From the NCBI RefSeq assembly GCF_000265425.1, contig NC_018014.1, positions 4,774,001-4,838,000 of the forward strand: 64,000 bases of DNA, given 5' to 3'. The notes beneath the pieces were generated by a model. It ran no database searches. It was not told where the DNA came from and was given only the letters and a program-made list of their open reading frames with translations. Origin of the DNA: Terriglobus roseus DSM 18391. Lineage in GTDB: Bacteria; Acidobacteriota; Terriglobia; Terriglobales; Acidobacteriaceae. Made by a program: the position numbers and the translations under genes. Numbering within the stretch: the stretch's first letter is position 1; every line of letters starts with the position of its first letter. Positions 1-8,799 of the stretch are shown here, piece by piece.

Positions 1-443
1 CGGTGCTGGCAGCAGGGGGCGTACTTTGGATTACCGCACAGGGCCGCTTCAGCGATGTTCGACTTCGCCCCACGACATTGAAGGCAGGCCTTGGAACGCT
101 GTTGCATCGCTTCCATGACACGACATCGATCACGGTGCTGCCGCTGGCAGTGGAGTACACGTTCTGGAACGGAGTGAAGCCGGAGGCACTTGTTGCCGCA
201 GGAACACCGATTCCCGTGCATCGCATGGAGACGACGCACACCGCACGAACCTGGACGCAGCTGCTGGAAGAACACTTACAGACCACACAGGACGAATTAG
301 CTGTTGCAGCCATGGACCGCGATCCGGCGATCTTCCAGACACTGCTGGACTCGGAGGGCGCCAGCCTGTGGCAGCGGCTGCGTGCCCGCATGCGTGGGGA
401 ACTCGAAATGCCGGGCGCGGATCACACGACGGAGCCCCACTGA
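1..443 (+). CDS. Lysophospholipid acyltransferase family protein, 5' end outside window
   Basis: Open from the window edge, so only about the last 146 codons are present. The stretch LWITAQGRFSDVRLRP resembles the acyl-acceptor block of PlsC-type acyltransferases (usually F-P-E-G-T-R; here Q-G-R-F), and hydrophobic VLPLAVEYTFW follows as in that family. The catalytic HX4D motif would lie upstream. The stop codon overlaps the start of the next gene (TGATG at 441-445), so the two are probably co-translated. An acyltransferase paired with a family 2 glycosyltransferase suggests lipid or carotenoid glycoside acylation; this is inference from context. Confidence 0.7.
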   Translation, partial: VLAAGGVLWITAQGRFSDVRLRPTTLKAGLGTLLHRFHDTTSITVLPLAVEYTFWNGVKPEALVAAGTPIPVHRMETTHTARTWTQLLEEHLQTTQDELAVAAMDRDPAIFQTLLDSEGASLWQRLRARMRGELEMPGADHTTEPH

Positions 444-1609
444 TGCTCTTCGCATGGACAATCGCTTCCGCTGTGTGTGCTGCCATCCCCGCCGTGATGA
501 CGGTGATGAACCTGCGTGAGTATCGCGAGCCGGCCGCAGCGACAGGCGAACGGCTGCCGGCGGTGACGGTCGTCATCCCCGCGCGCAATGAGGCGGCGGG
601 CATCGCAGCGTGTGTGAGCAGCGTGCTGGCGTCGACTGGTGTGGATCTGCAGGTCGTCGTTGTGAACGATGCATCGACCGACGACACCGCGGAGATTGTG
701 CGTGGCATGGCGAGGCAGGATGCGCGGCTGCGGCTGGTCGAGTCGGTGACGCTGCCGGACGGGTGGAACGGTAAGCAGCACGCCTGCTGGCAGGGCGCAC
801 AGGCTGCTACTTCGTCGTTGCTGTGCTTTCTGGACGCCGATGTGCGACTGCATCCGGATGCGCTGGCTCGCACCGTGACGAGTATGGTGCAGGAGCGCGC
901 GGCGTTGCTCAGCGGCTTTCCCCGGCAGATTACCGGTACGTGGCTTGAGGCGCTGCTGCTGCCGTTGATCCACTTTGTGCTGCTGGGGCTGCTGCCGATG
1001 CGTGCCCTGCGGCGCACGACCAAGCCCGCCTATGCTGCGGGTTGTGGGCAGTTTCTGCTGGTGGATCGGGAGGCGTACACGAAGAGCGGCGGCCATGAGG
1101 CGATTCGTCACACCATGCACGACGGCCTGCTGCTGCCGAAGCTGCTGCGTTCGCACGGCTATGCGACGCGGCTGGTCGACCTGACGGAACTGGCCGAGTG
1201 CCGCATGTACACCAGCGCGGCTGCCACCTGGAATGGCCTGAGCAAGAACGCGACCGAGGGCATGGCGGCTCCGGTTCGCATCGTGCCGATGACGTTGCTG
1301 CTGGGACTGGGGCAGGTGTTGCCGCTGCCATTGTTGTGGATGGCATGGGAGCGGACGCCTTTCATCATCCCATTCCTGGGACCGCCGATTCGCATTGGCA
1401 TGGCACCGGTTTGGTGGAGTGCGATCGCCGTTGCGCTGAGTTATCTGCCGCGGGTGATCAATGCCGCGCGCTACCGCCAGAGCTGGCTGAGTGCGCTGCT
1501 GCATCCTGTGGGTGTTGCGGTGCTGCTGGTGCTGCAGTGGGTGGCGCTGGGTCGCAAGCTGCTGGGCCGGCCGGCGACCTGGAAGTCGCGGGCTTATCCC
1601 TCGAACTGA
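443..1609 (+). CDS. Family 2 glycosyltransferase, membrane-bound
   Basis: A GT-A fold glycosyltransferase of 388 residues. An N-terminal membrane segment is followed by VVIPARNE, VVVNDASTDDT and the metal-binding-like FLDADVRLHPDAL; LPDGWNGKQHACWQGA is typical of carotenoid/hopanoid-associated GT2 enzymes. Several hydrophobic segments near the C-terminus indicate an inner-membrane enzyme. The start at 443 is chosen because GGAG lies 8 bases upstream and the ATG overlaps the preceding stop; the in-frame extension to 368 has no such support and would overlap the acyltransferase. Candidates are CruC-like or HpnB-like enzymes, but the substrate cannot be read from sequence. Confidence 0.85.
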   Translation: MLFAWTIASAVCAAIPAVMTVMNLREYREPAAATGERLPAVTVVIPARNEAAGIAACVSSVLASTGVDLQVVVVNDASTDDTAEIVRGMARQDARLRLVESVTLPDGWNGKQHACWQGAQAATSSLLCFLDADVRLHPDALARTVTSMVQERAALLSGFPRQITGTWLEALLLPLIHFVLLGLLPMRALRRTTKPAYAAGCGQFLLVDREAYTKSGGHEAIRHTMHDGLLLPKLLRSHGYATRLVDLTELAECRMYTSAAATWNGLSKNATEGMAAPVRIVPMTLLLGLGQVLPLPLLWMAWERTPFIIPFLGPPIRIGMAPVWWSAIAVALSYLPRVINAARYRQSWLSALLHPVGVAVLLVLQWVALGRKLLGRPATWKSRAYPSN

Positions 1610-1629
1610 CACCCGGCGGGTGCCGCGAG

Positions 1630-1728
1630 CTACCGGCGGTAGATTTCGCTGTCTCTCGACCGCAGGGCCACGACGCAGGGCAGGATCAGCACCGCAAAGA
1701 AAACAACACCGGCGAAAAAAGAGGGCAT
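1630..1728 (-). CDS. Possible 32-residue membrane peptide
   Basis: A short open frame with a single hydrophobic stretch (FFAGVVFFAVLILPCVVAL) followed by a charged tail RSRDSEIYRR, the arrangement of a tiny single-pass membrane protein. It occupies the otherwise empty 300-base gap between the glycosyltransferase and the lytic transglycosylase. No good ribosome binding site is visible before the ATG; a GTG five codons earlier is an alternative start. It could be chance. Confidence 0.3.
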   Translation of the reverse strand: MPSFFAGVVFFAVLILPCVVALRSRDSEIYRR

Positions 1729-1911
1729 GGCACGAAGCTTCACTTTCGCGGAGACGCTCGCGGCCTCCTGATACCAGAAGCATCGGCCAATTTCGCCAGA
1801 AGCAACATAGCCCCGCGGTGCAACAGGCGAGACAATTTGGGGATGCCTGGTGCTGCGTTTGGGTGAGGCCAAAACCGCTATCAGATGCCAACGGGATCGC
1901 GCGCCGATACA

Positions 1912-3741
1912 ATGACGGTTGTGCCGATGAAGCCAGGCCGACGTGCCTCCACCGCAGTTCGCCCGCTCCTGCTCACCGCCGCGTGTGCCTGTACCGTTTT
2001 TCTGACGGGCTGCCCGCAAGCTGGTACCCCCACAGTGGCCGCAAAGACGCCCGCCAATGCCACCGCGCCGGCGCTGCCCAAGACCGTGGGCGGGAACAAT
2101 GTGCAGACGGCGGAACAGACCTCGACGAACCCGCGGGTGGCCAGCCTAATTGCACAGGTGGACCGCAGCTATCGGAGCGGCGTCACCAACTATCGCAACG
2201 GGCAACTGGACGCGGCGCGGCTGGACTTCGACTTTGCCGTGGACCTGATGCTGACCAGCGGCATCGACATCAAGGCGGACAGCACGCTGAGCGACGAGTT
2301 TGAGCGCACCGTGGATGCCGTAAGCGCGCTGGAGATGGACGCGCTAAAGCAGGGCAACGGCTTCAGCCCCAAGACGGAAGAGGCACCGATCGACGCGGTG
2401 GGCGAGCTGACCTTCCCGGCCGCATCGCCGGAGTTGACGGCCAATCTTAAGAGCACGTTGAACGTCACGTCGGACCTGCCGCTCGTCATCAACGACGAAG
2501 TCGCGGGCTACATCAATGCGTTCGCCAACTCGCCCGCCTTCCACGCGCACATGCTGCGTTCGCTGGAACGCGCCGGCAAGTACAAGGACCTGATCCAGTC
2601 CGTGCTGAAGCAGGAAGGCGTGCCGCAGGATCTGATCTACCTGGCGGTTGCCGAATCGGGCTTCCAGCCGCAGGCGATGAATGCCAGCAGCGGTGCGGGC
2701 GGCATGTGGCAGTTTATGCCGACGGGCGCTTACGGGCTGGCGCGCAACGGTTACTTTGACGAGCGCTTCGATCCGGAGAAGAGTTCGCGTGCGTACGCGC
2801 GATATATCAAGGGTCTCTACAACCAGTTTGGCGACTGGTATCTCGCGATGGCCGGGTACAACTGGGGTCCGGGCAACATTCAGAAGGCCGTACAGCGCAC
2901 GGGTTATGCCGACTTCTGGCAGCTCTACCGCCGCAACGCCATGCCGCGCGAGACGAAGAACTATGTGCCGCAGATCCTGGCCGCCATCATTATGGCGAAG
3001 AACCCGGAGAAGTACGGTCTGGACAAGATGAATCCGGATGCGCCGGTACTCTTCGACACGGTGCATGTGGACTACTCCATGGATCTGCGCCTGGCCGCCG
3101 ATGTGACCGGCACCTCGCTGGCGAATATCGTCAGCCTGAACCCGGCGCTGCTGCGCCTGAGCACGCCGCGCGACATTGGCTATGACCTGCATCTGCCGCA
3201 GGGCACCAAGGATAACTTCACGGAGCGCATCGCCGCGATCCCGGAGGAGAAGCGTGTTTCCTGGCGCTTCCACGAGGCTGTCGCGGGCGAGACGCTGGAC
3301 CAGGTGGCGCAGCTCTTCCACGTGAGTTCCTCGGACCTGCTGGCGGCGAACGATCTGCCGCCGGACGCAACGATCGAGACGGGCGATGACCTGGTGATTC
3401 CAGTTGCCAACAGCAGTGGTGGCGGTGGCGCACATCCGTTGCAGTACACCCCGCGCCGTGGCGACACACTGGTCACCGTAGCCGATCGCTTTAATGTGTC
3501 CACGGAGAACCTGCGCGACTGGAACCACCTGTCGAGCTCGTACCTGCCGGCGGGACGCAAGATCTATGTGGCGGAGCCGGTGCGACTGGGACCGAGCCGA
3601 GGTCGTCGCGGTCGCTCTGCATCCGCGCGCTCCGCAAACAGCCGCGGCAGTTCGCGCGGGGCGTCAGCCCGCGGTGGGAAGACATCTTCCCGCGGTAAGG
3701 CGGCGGTGGCCAAGCCTGCGGCGAAGAAGAGACGTCGCTAG
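1912..3741 (+). CDS. Lipoprotein membrane-bound lytic transglycosylase with LysM repeats (MltD-like)
   Basis: Cleaves peptidoglycan glycan strands at the outer membrane or in the periplasm. The N-terminus has a basic patch, a hydrophobic core and a lipobox (LTGC), so it should be a lipoprotein. A helical region follows, then an SLT catalytic domain with LAVAESGFQPQAMN (catalytic Glu near residue 248 counted from 1912), GAGGMWQFMP and AMAGYNWGPGNI. Two LysM-like segments follow (VAGETLDQVAQLFHVS and PRRGDTLVTVADRFNVS). The last 45 residues are a Ser/Arg/Lys-rich low-complexity tail ending AAKKRRR, unusual for MltD and possibly wall- or nucleic-acid-binding. The start could also be the ATG at 1927. 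Confidence 0.88.
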   Translation: MTVVPMKPGRRASTAVRPLLLTAACACTVFLTGCPQAGTPTVAAKTPANATAPALPKTVGGNNVQTAEQTSTNPRVASLIAQVDRSYRSGVTNYRNGQLDAARLDFDFAVDLMLTSGIDIKADSTLSDEFERTVDAVSALEMDALKQGNGFSPKTEEAPIDAVGELTFPAASPELTANLKSTLNVTSDLPLVINDEVAGYINAFANSPAFHAHMLRSLERAGKYKDLIQSVLKQEGVPQDLIYLAVAESGFQPQAMNASSGAGGMWQFMPTGAYGLARNGYFDERFDPEKSSRAYARYIKGLYNQFGDWYLAMAGYNWGPGNIQKAVQRTGYADFWQLYRRNAMPRETKNYVPQILAAIIMAKNPEKYGLDKMNPDAPVLFDTVHVDYSMDLRLAADVTGTSLANIVSLNPALLRLSTPRDIGYDLHLPQGTKDNFTERIAAIPEEKRVSWRFHEAVAGETLDQVAQLFHVSSSDLLAANDLPPDATIETGDDLVIPVANSSGGGGAHPLQYTPRRGDTLVTVADRFNVSTENLRDWNHLSSSYLPAGRKIYVAEPVRLGPSRGRRGRSASARSANSRGSSRGASARGGKTSSRGKAAVAKPAAKKRRR

Positions 3742-3761
3742 GCGCTTTCCTGTCGCTCATG

Positions 3762-3796
3762 AAAAAGCCGTCCTCCCTGCAAGGAGGACGGCTTTT
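3762..3796. terminator. Bidirectional intrinsic terminator
   Basis: Perfect 14-bp inverted repeat (AAAAGCCGTCCTCC / GGAGGACGGCTTTT) around a 6-base loop. It lies between the convergent transglycosylase and isomerase genes. A/T runs on both sides allow it to act in both directions. Confidence 0.9.
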
Positions 3797-3813
3797 GATT
3801 TGGTTGAGACTGT

Positions 3814-4710
3814 CTACCCTAACTTCATGGCGGCGATGGCTTCTTCCCTTGCCTTGCGCAGCGTTGTTACGGTGTCGCCCTGCGACATGAACTCCATGCA
3901 GATGTAGCGGTCGTACTTCAGTTCGGCCAGCTTGCGGTAGATGTTGTTGTAGTTGACCTCGCCGGTGCCCGGCTGGTGGCGGCCCGGGACGTCGGCGATG
4001 TGTACCAGGCCTACCTGGTCGATGTTCTTCTCGAGCTTTTCGATCAGGTTGCCGGTCTGCTTCTGCTCGTGGAAGAAGTCGTAGAGCACCTTGATGCGCG
4101 GGCTGCCGACGAGGCGTGTGATCTCAAAGGCCTCGGAGACGCTGGGCACGGCTTCAAGCTTGTACTCGAGTAGATCGATCGGCTCCAGGACGATCTCGAT
4201 GTCGTCCTTTTCGAGCATGTCGGCCGCGTACTTCAGTGTGTCCACGATGGCGGCGCGCTGGTCTTCCGGCGTTTGTCCCGGGACGCGGGTGTAGGCCGTG
4301 TAGATGAACTGCTTGCAGCCAAGCTGCTTGGCGCCGGGGATCGCCTTCTTCAAATCTTCAGTCAGCGCAGGGCGCTTGGACTTGTCGGCCAGGGCATTGC
4401 GGCCGGGGACGGCGGAGTCCACCGCGATACCGAGCTCGTGCTGCTTGGCCAGGTTCGTCTTCCACTCTTCCGGCGTCCACTTCTCGTACTCGTTGCCGAC
4501 CTCAACGCCGGTGAAGCCTGCGTCCGATGCGAGTTGCAGTTGCTGCACGAAGGACAGGCCCTTAGGCAGCGTCCACAGCATGACGGAGAACTTGTGGCCG
4601 CCATTGCCGGCGACGGTCGCAGGAGCGTTCGCAGCGAACGCGGGAAGGCTGGGCAGCAGCGACGCGGCAGCAGCGCCCATCGAAAGTTTGTGAAAGTCGC
4701 GGCGGTTCAT
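3814..4710 (-). CDS. Tat-exported sugar phosphate isomerase/epimerase-like TIM-barrel protein
   Basis: Xylose-isomerase-like TIM barrel of 298 residues related to hydroxypyruvate isomerase. The N-terminus MNRRDFHKLSMGAAAASLL is a twin-arginine leader ending near AFAAN, so it probably works outside the cytoplasm. Metal-site-like features of the family are visible: IVLEPI, VLYDFFHEQ, VHIADVPGRHQPGTGE and a late CMEF. The start at 4710 is supported by GGAGA upstream. It is about half identical by eye to the next gene, in the same orientation, so the pair is a tandem duplication. Substrate unknown; a keto-sugar is likely. Confidence 0.85.
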   Translation of the reverse strand: MNRRDFHKLSMGAAAASLLPSLPAFAANAPATVAGNGGHKFSVMLWTLPKGLSFVQQLQLASDAGFTGVEVGNEYEKWTPEEWKTNLAKQHELGIAVDSAVPGRNALADKSKRPALTEDLKKAIPGAKQLGCKQFIYTAYTRVPGQTPEDQRAAIVDTLKYAADMLEKDDIEIVLEPIDLLEYKLEAVPSVSEAFEITRLVGSPRIKVLYDFFHEQKQTGNLIEKLEKNIDQVGLVHIADVPGRHQPGTGEVNYNNIYRKLAELKYDRYICMEFMSQGDTVTTLRKAREEAIAAMKLG

Positions 4711-4761
4711 GGGTTCTCCGTAAGTCATGCCCTGCGTGGGCGATTGCAAGTCGATGTCAGT

Positions 4762-5640
4762 TTACGCGGATTGCATGGCGGTGAGGGCTTCGGCCTTCGC
4801 GGCCTTCAACTCTGCCACAGCGTCGCCTTGAAAGTAGAACTCCATGGCGATGTAGCGGTTGTACTTTACCGCTGCCAGCTTGCGATAGATGTTGTCGTAA
4901 TTCATCTCGCCCGTGCCCGGGCGACGTCGCCCCGGAACGTCCGCGATATGCACCAGGCCTACGAGGTCCGCGTTCTTTTCGAGCGTGTCGATCAGGTTTC
5001 CGGTGCCGCGCTGCTCATGGTAGAAGTCGTACAAAACCTTGATGCCAGGATCGTTCACGGAACGCACGATGGCGAAACCGTCCACGACGGAGTTGACGAA
5101 CTGGCGCTTGTCTTCCAGCACGTCGATGGGCTCCAGCAGCACCTCGATCTTCGCGTCACGGCAGACGTCCGCGGCCACCTTCAGGCCGTCGGCGATGGAC
5201 TGGCGGCCCTGCTCCGGCGACTGCCCTGCGATACGTGCGCCGGACTTCATGGCGAACTGCCGGCAACCGATCTCCTGCGCGATGGGAATGGCGGCGGCGA
5301 TCTCCTGCTTGAGCTTTGTGCGCTGCTCCGGATCGACGAGTGTGGTCAGGCTTGGGAACATGACGTCAAAGGTCAGACCGAGTGCGTTCTTCTTCGCGAC
5401 GATGCGCTTACGGTCTTCGGTGGACCACTTCATCCACTCGTCGACCATCTCGGCGCCTTGGTAGCCGGCGGCGGCGATGGTTTCAAGCCGCTGCTCCATG
5501 GTGGAGTTACGGCCCATGATCCAGAGCATCACGGAGAACTTCACGCCCGGTGCCGCTGTCTGCGACCACGCCGTTTTGCGCAACAACGCGCTGCCCGCGC
5601 CTGCGATTGCCATCATTCGGCTGAATTCACGCCGGTCCAT
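4762..5640 (-). CDS. Tat-exported sugar phosphate isomerase/epimerase-like protein, tandem paralogue
   Basis: 292 residues with a Tat leader MDRREFSRMMAIAGAGSALL. It shares the whole barrel with the downstream neighbour: VLLEPIDVLEDK, IKVLYDFYHEQRGTGNLI, VGLVHIADVPGRRRPGTGE and AMEFYFQGD. GGAGGTA stands just before the ATG. It is upstream of its paralogue on the minus strand with about 50 bases between them, so one transcript is likely. Both copies keep the Glu, Asp, His and Glu positions expected to bind the divalent metal, so both are probably active and may differ in sugar preference. Confidence 0.85.
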   Translation of the reverse strand: MDRREFSRMMAIAGAGSALLRKTAWSQTAAPGVKFSVMLWIMGRNSTMEQRLETIAAAGYQGAEMVDEWMKWSTEDRKRIVAKKNALGLTFDVMFPSLTTLVDPEQRTKLKQEIAAAIPIAQEIGCRQFAMKSGARIAGQSPEQGRQSIADGLKVAADVCRDAKIEVLLEPIDVLEDKRQFVNSVVDGFAIVRSVNDPGIKVLYDFYHEQRGTGNLIDTLEKNADLVGLVHIADVPGRRRPGTGEMNYDNIYRKLAAVKYNRYIAMEFYFQGDAVAELKAAKAEALTAMQSA

Positions 5641-5748
5641 CGGTACCTCCTACAAGCGGGGCAAGTATAAAGGAGTGCTCCTGACATGAGACGTATCAGG
5701 GGCGGCATAATAGCTGAGACGTATGGAAGTCTGCAGGGAGCGGAGCGA

Positions 5749-6546
5749 GTGAAGAGGTTCGACCACAGAAGAATCATCCTGGCAGTGGCGGCATGTGGCA
5801 TCGTTGCCCCACTTTCAATGCACGCCCAGTTCCCCAGATCCATCACGGAACCGACGGCTGTCGAGCGTGGCGCGAAGCTGTACGCGAATGCCTGCGCACG
5901 CTGCCACGGCGACGACACGCGCGGCATGACGGGTGGAGCGCCGGACCTGCTGCGGTCGACGCTGGTGCTGCATGAGCGGCGCGAATCGCTGCATGGCAAG
6001 GAGTTGTCGCCGTATCTGAAGTCCACGCCGCCGCATAAGTTTGATTACAACGACAAGCAGGCAGACGACCTGTCGCAGTTCCTCTCGGCATCGGTCAACA
6101 AGATCCTGCGCAGTGGCTATGACGACCATCCCACGCACCTGACCGAGGGCGATGTGAAGGCAGGCGAGGCTTACTTCCACGGCGCAGGCGGCTGCGACAA
6201 GTGCCACTCGACCACGGGCGATCTTGCGGGGATCGGCAAGCGTTATTCCGCAGCAGCGCTGCAGCAGAAGTTCCTCTTCCCAAATTCGGGGCTCGGCAAG
6301 AAGGCAGCGATCACGGCAGTGGTTAAGTTTCCAAACGGCACGACTGCGACGGGCGATGTGGTTCGCATCGACGACTTCACCGTGCAGTTGCGCGATCACA
6401 CCACGGGGGCGACGAAGTCGTTCAATCGCACCGCTGGCATGAAGGTCACCACGACCAATCCGTATGCGGGCCACGAAGCGCTGCTGGAAAAGATTACCGA
6501 CGCCGACATTCACAACCTGACGACCTACCTGGATACGCTGAAATGA
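5749..6546 (+). CDS. Exported cytochrome c with two haem-binding motifs
   Basis: Two CxxCH haem attachment sites are visible: CARCH (about residues 49-53) and CDKCH (about 149-153), in a 265-residue protein with a cleavable signal (IILAVAACGIVAPLSMHAQ). Likely a periplasmic electron carrier. The GTG at 5749 is chosen because GGAGCGGAG precedes it; a longer frame back to 5686 would put a non-signal extension before the leader. The last codons overlap the quinoprotein gene by 4 bases (ATGA), so the two proteins are made together, as usual for a dehydrogenase and its electron acceptor. Confidence 0.88.
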   Translation: MKRFDHRRIILAVAACGIVAPLSMHAQFPRSITEPTAVERGAKLYANACARCHGDDTRGMTGGAPDLLRSTLVLHERRESLHGKELSPYLKSTPPHKFDYNDKQADDLSQFLSASVNKILRSGYDDHPTHLTEGDVKAGEAYFHGAGGCDKCHSTTGDLAGIGKRYSAAALQQKFLFPNSGLGKKAAITAVVKFPNGTTATGDVVRIDDFTVQLRDHTTGATKSFNRTAGMKVTTTNPYAGHEALLEKITDADIHNLTTYLDTLK

Positions 6547-8195
6547 CGCGCCGCACCCTGCTTGCTTCCCTCTCCGTTGCCGCGCTGTCCGTGAGCCTGT
6601 CCGCGCAAACGCCGACGAACGCCACGAACCCGCATGACACCACCAAGCGCGATACACCAGCGCCCGCAGCCGCGAAAGCGCCGGTACCGGCAAGCGGTAC
6701 CGTGGGCACGCTTGCCGGTGGCGAGTGGACGACGTACAACGGCGACTACAGTGGACGGCGCTTCAGTCCGCTCACCAAGATCACACCCGCCACGATCGAC
6801 AAGCTGAAGTTGGCGTGGACCTTCCGCGTGACGACGACGACGGGCGGCGGACGGCGCATCTCTGCGACGCCCCTTGAGGTGAATGGTGTGCTGTACTTCA
6901 CCGTGCCCAGCCATGTGTGGGCAGTGGACGCACGCACCGGCACGCAGCTTTGGCAGTTTGACTGGCCGAGCAAGGGCGGCGAGACCATCGGCAATCGCGG
7001 CGTCGCGGTGCAGGGCACCACCGTTTACTTTGAGACGGAAGACTGCAACCTGGTGGCGCTGGACATTGCCACGGGCAAAGAGAAGTGGCACGCGACGATC
7101 GGCAATCCGGACCAGTTCTACTTTGGTTCGGTCGCACCCGTCATCGTCAAGAATCATGTGATGGTCGGCGTCAGCGGCGATGATTTCGACATTCCGGGCT
7201 ACATTGAAGCGCACGATCCGGAGACGGGAGCGCTGCAGTGGCGCTGGTACACGCATCCGGAGCCGGGCACGCCCGAGGCGAAGACATGGCCGAACGACGA
7301 GGCCATGCTGCATGGCGGCGGCATGACCTGGGTTGCGGGAACGTACGATCCGCAGTTGAACCTCTACTACTTCGGCACCGGCAACGCGCAACCCGTGATC
7401 AACGGCGATGCGCGCCCCGGCGACAACCTGTTCACCAGCACCATCTGCGCGCTGAACCCGGATACCGGCAAGCTGGTCTGGTACTTCCAGCCGAATCCGC
7501 ATGACACGCACGACTGGGATGCGGTGCAGACACCCGTACTGATCGACACCGTCATCGCCGGCAAGCCGCGCAAACTAGTGGCCCAGGCCAGCCGCAACGG
7601 ATGGTACTTCCTGCTGGATCGCACGGACGGCAAGGCACTGGTGAGCACGCCCTACGCCATGCAGAACTGGACGCTGGGGCTGAACAGCAAGGGCCAGCCG
7701 ATTCCGAATCCGGCGAAGGTGGCGAAGCCCAACGGCACGCTGGTGATGCCGAACCAGGCAGGCGCTTCCAACTGGTACCCGCCCAGCTACAGCCCGCAGA
7801 CCGGCCTGTTCTATGTGCCGGCCTATGACGCGGCCAGTGTGTACTACGTCTTCGACAACAACAAGAAGCCCGAGGGCTGGGCCGGCAATGATCGTGGCGG
7901 CTTCTCGCGCGCTTCCCTGCGTGCGCTGGATGCGAAGACCGGCAAGGTTCGGTGGAACCACGAGTGGGCTTCGCCGGGTGCGCGTTCCGGCATTCTGACC
8001 ACGGCGGGCGGTGTGCTCTTCACAGGTGACCCGTCGTCGAACCTGGTCGGCTTTAACGCTGCGACCGGAGCCGTTTTGTGGCACGCGGGTCTGGGCGGTT
8101 CGGTCAGCAACGGGCCGATCACCTTCCAGCTCGACGGCATGCAATATGTCGTTGCGTCATCGGGTGACACGCTGTACTCGTTCGTTCTGAAGTAG
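6543..8195 (+). CDS. Exported quinoprotein dehydrogenase-like beta-propeller (acido-empty-quinoprotein type)
   Basis: 550-residue eight-bladed propeller like PQQ alcohol dehydrogenases, with a signal peptide and repeated W-motif blades such as DAKTGKVRWNHEW and DIATGKEKWHATI. The family landmarks GNAQP, NPHDTHDWD and NGWYFLLDRTDG are present. The vicinal Cys-Cys pair that normally clamps PQQ is absent: that region reads GETIGNRGVAVQG. From memory this matches the acidobacterial group called acido-empty-quinoprotein, named because the pocket appears not to hold PQQ. Translationally coupled to the cytochrome c. Function therefore uncertain: an unusual oxidoreductase or a non-enzymatic propeller. 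Confidence 0.85.
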   Translation: MTRRTLLASLSVAALSVSLSAQTPTNATNPHDTTKRDTPAPAAAKAPVPASGTVGTLAGGEWTTYNGDYSGRRFSPLTKITPATIDKLKLAWTFRVTTTTGGGRRISATPLEVNGVLYFTVPSHVWAVDARTGTQLWQFDWPSKGGETIGNRGVAVQGTTVYFETEDCNLVALDIATGKEKWHATIGNPDQFYFGSVAPVIVKNHVMVGVSGDDFDIPGYIEAHDPETGALQWRWYTHPEPGTPEAKTWPNDEAMLHGGGMTWVAGTYDPQLNLYYFGTGNAQPVINGDARPGDNLFTSTICALNPDTGKLVWYFQPNPHDTHDWDAVQTPVLIDTVIAGKPRKLVAQASRNGWYFLLDRTDGKALVSTPYAMQNWTLGLNSKGQPIPNPAKVAKPNGTLVMPNQAGASNWYPPSYSPQTGLFYVPAYDAASVYYVFDNNKKPEGWAGNDRGGFSRASLRALDAKTGKVRWNHEWASPGARSGILTTAGGVLFTGDPSSNLVGFNAATGAVLWHAGLGGSVSNGPITFQLDGMQYVVASSGDTLYSFVLK

Positions 8196-8208
8196 AGGCA
8201 AGCTGGAA

Positions 8209-8234
8209 CCCACGTCTCAGATGCGAGACGTGGG
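8209..8234. repeat. Palindromic intergenic repeat, family B, copy 1
   Basis: Inverted repeat CCCACGTCTC / GAGACGTGGG with a 6-base spacer, followed by GGCACC. It lies just after the quinoprotein stop codon. A near-identical copy occurs at 10618-10643, so it is a dispersed element and not only a local terminator. Confidence 0.75.
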
Positions 8235-8262
8235 GCACCACTCCTCTTGCGCGACCACCCCG

Positions 8263-8622
8263 TTACTGGAAGTCCGACATCTCGTAGAACGGCCTGATTT
8301 CGATCTCGCTCGGTCCGGGCATGGGATTGGGGCAGCGCTTGACCCATGCGACAGCCTCATCCATATTCTTTACCTCCCAGATCCAGAAACCGGCGACCAG
8401 CTCGCTGGTGGCGACGAAGGGACCGTCGATGACGGTGCGGCCGGTGCCGTCGAAGGCGATACGCTTGCCCTGCGATGTGGGCTTGAGGCCGGCGGCGTCG
8501 CGGAGAATGCCAGCCTGCACCAGTTCTTCGTTGAACTTGCCCATTGCCTCGAGCAATTCGGCTGACGGAAGTGTGCCCTTTTCGCTCTCGCCGGTCGCCT
8601 TCACAAACACCATGACACGCAT
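8263..8622 (-). CDS. YciI family protein (DGPF domain)
   Basis: 119 residues, matching the YCII/DGPF family: MRVMVFVKATGESEKG at the start, the hallmark VIDGPFVATSELVAGFWIWEV in the middle, and AVAWVKRCPNP near the end. These small cytoplasmic ferredoxin-like proteins often accompany extracytoplasmic sigma factors, but none is seen here. GAGAGG precedes the ATG. Biochemical role unknown; some relatives have hydrolase or lyase activity. Confidence 0.88.
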   Translation of the reverse strand: MRVMVFVKATGESEKGTLPSAELLEAMGKFNEELVQAGILRDAAGLKPTSQGKRIAFDGTGRTVIDGPFVATSELVAGFWIWEVKNMDEAVAWVKRCPNPMPGPSEIEIRPFYEMSDFQ

Positions 8623-8799
8623 GCTTTCTAACCTCTCGTGGGGGATATAGGACTGATGGAGGATGATAGCAAGAGTATGTGGACGCCATCCACATCAGTC
8701 GGCGCTCGATTTAGTTCGGGCCCCGGTGATAACCTTCCGCCGGATTGATGACAGGCTCGTCGCGTGTTGCGAAAGTGCGAGCCGTAATGCGGAGGGTGC

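Noticed and set aside
422-1912. Long minus-strand open frame opposite the glycosyltransferase
   Set aside because: Gln/Arg/His-rich translation without domains, exactly antisense to a well-supported gene; a GC-rich shadow.
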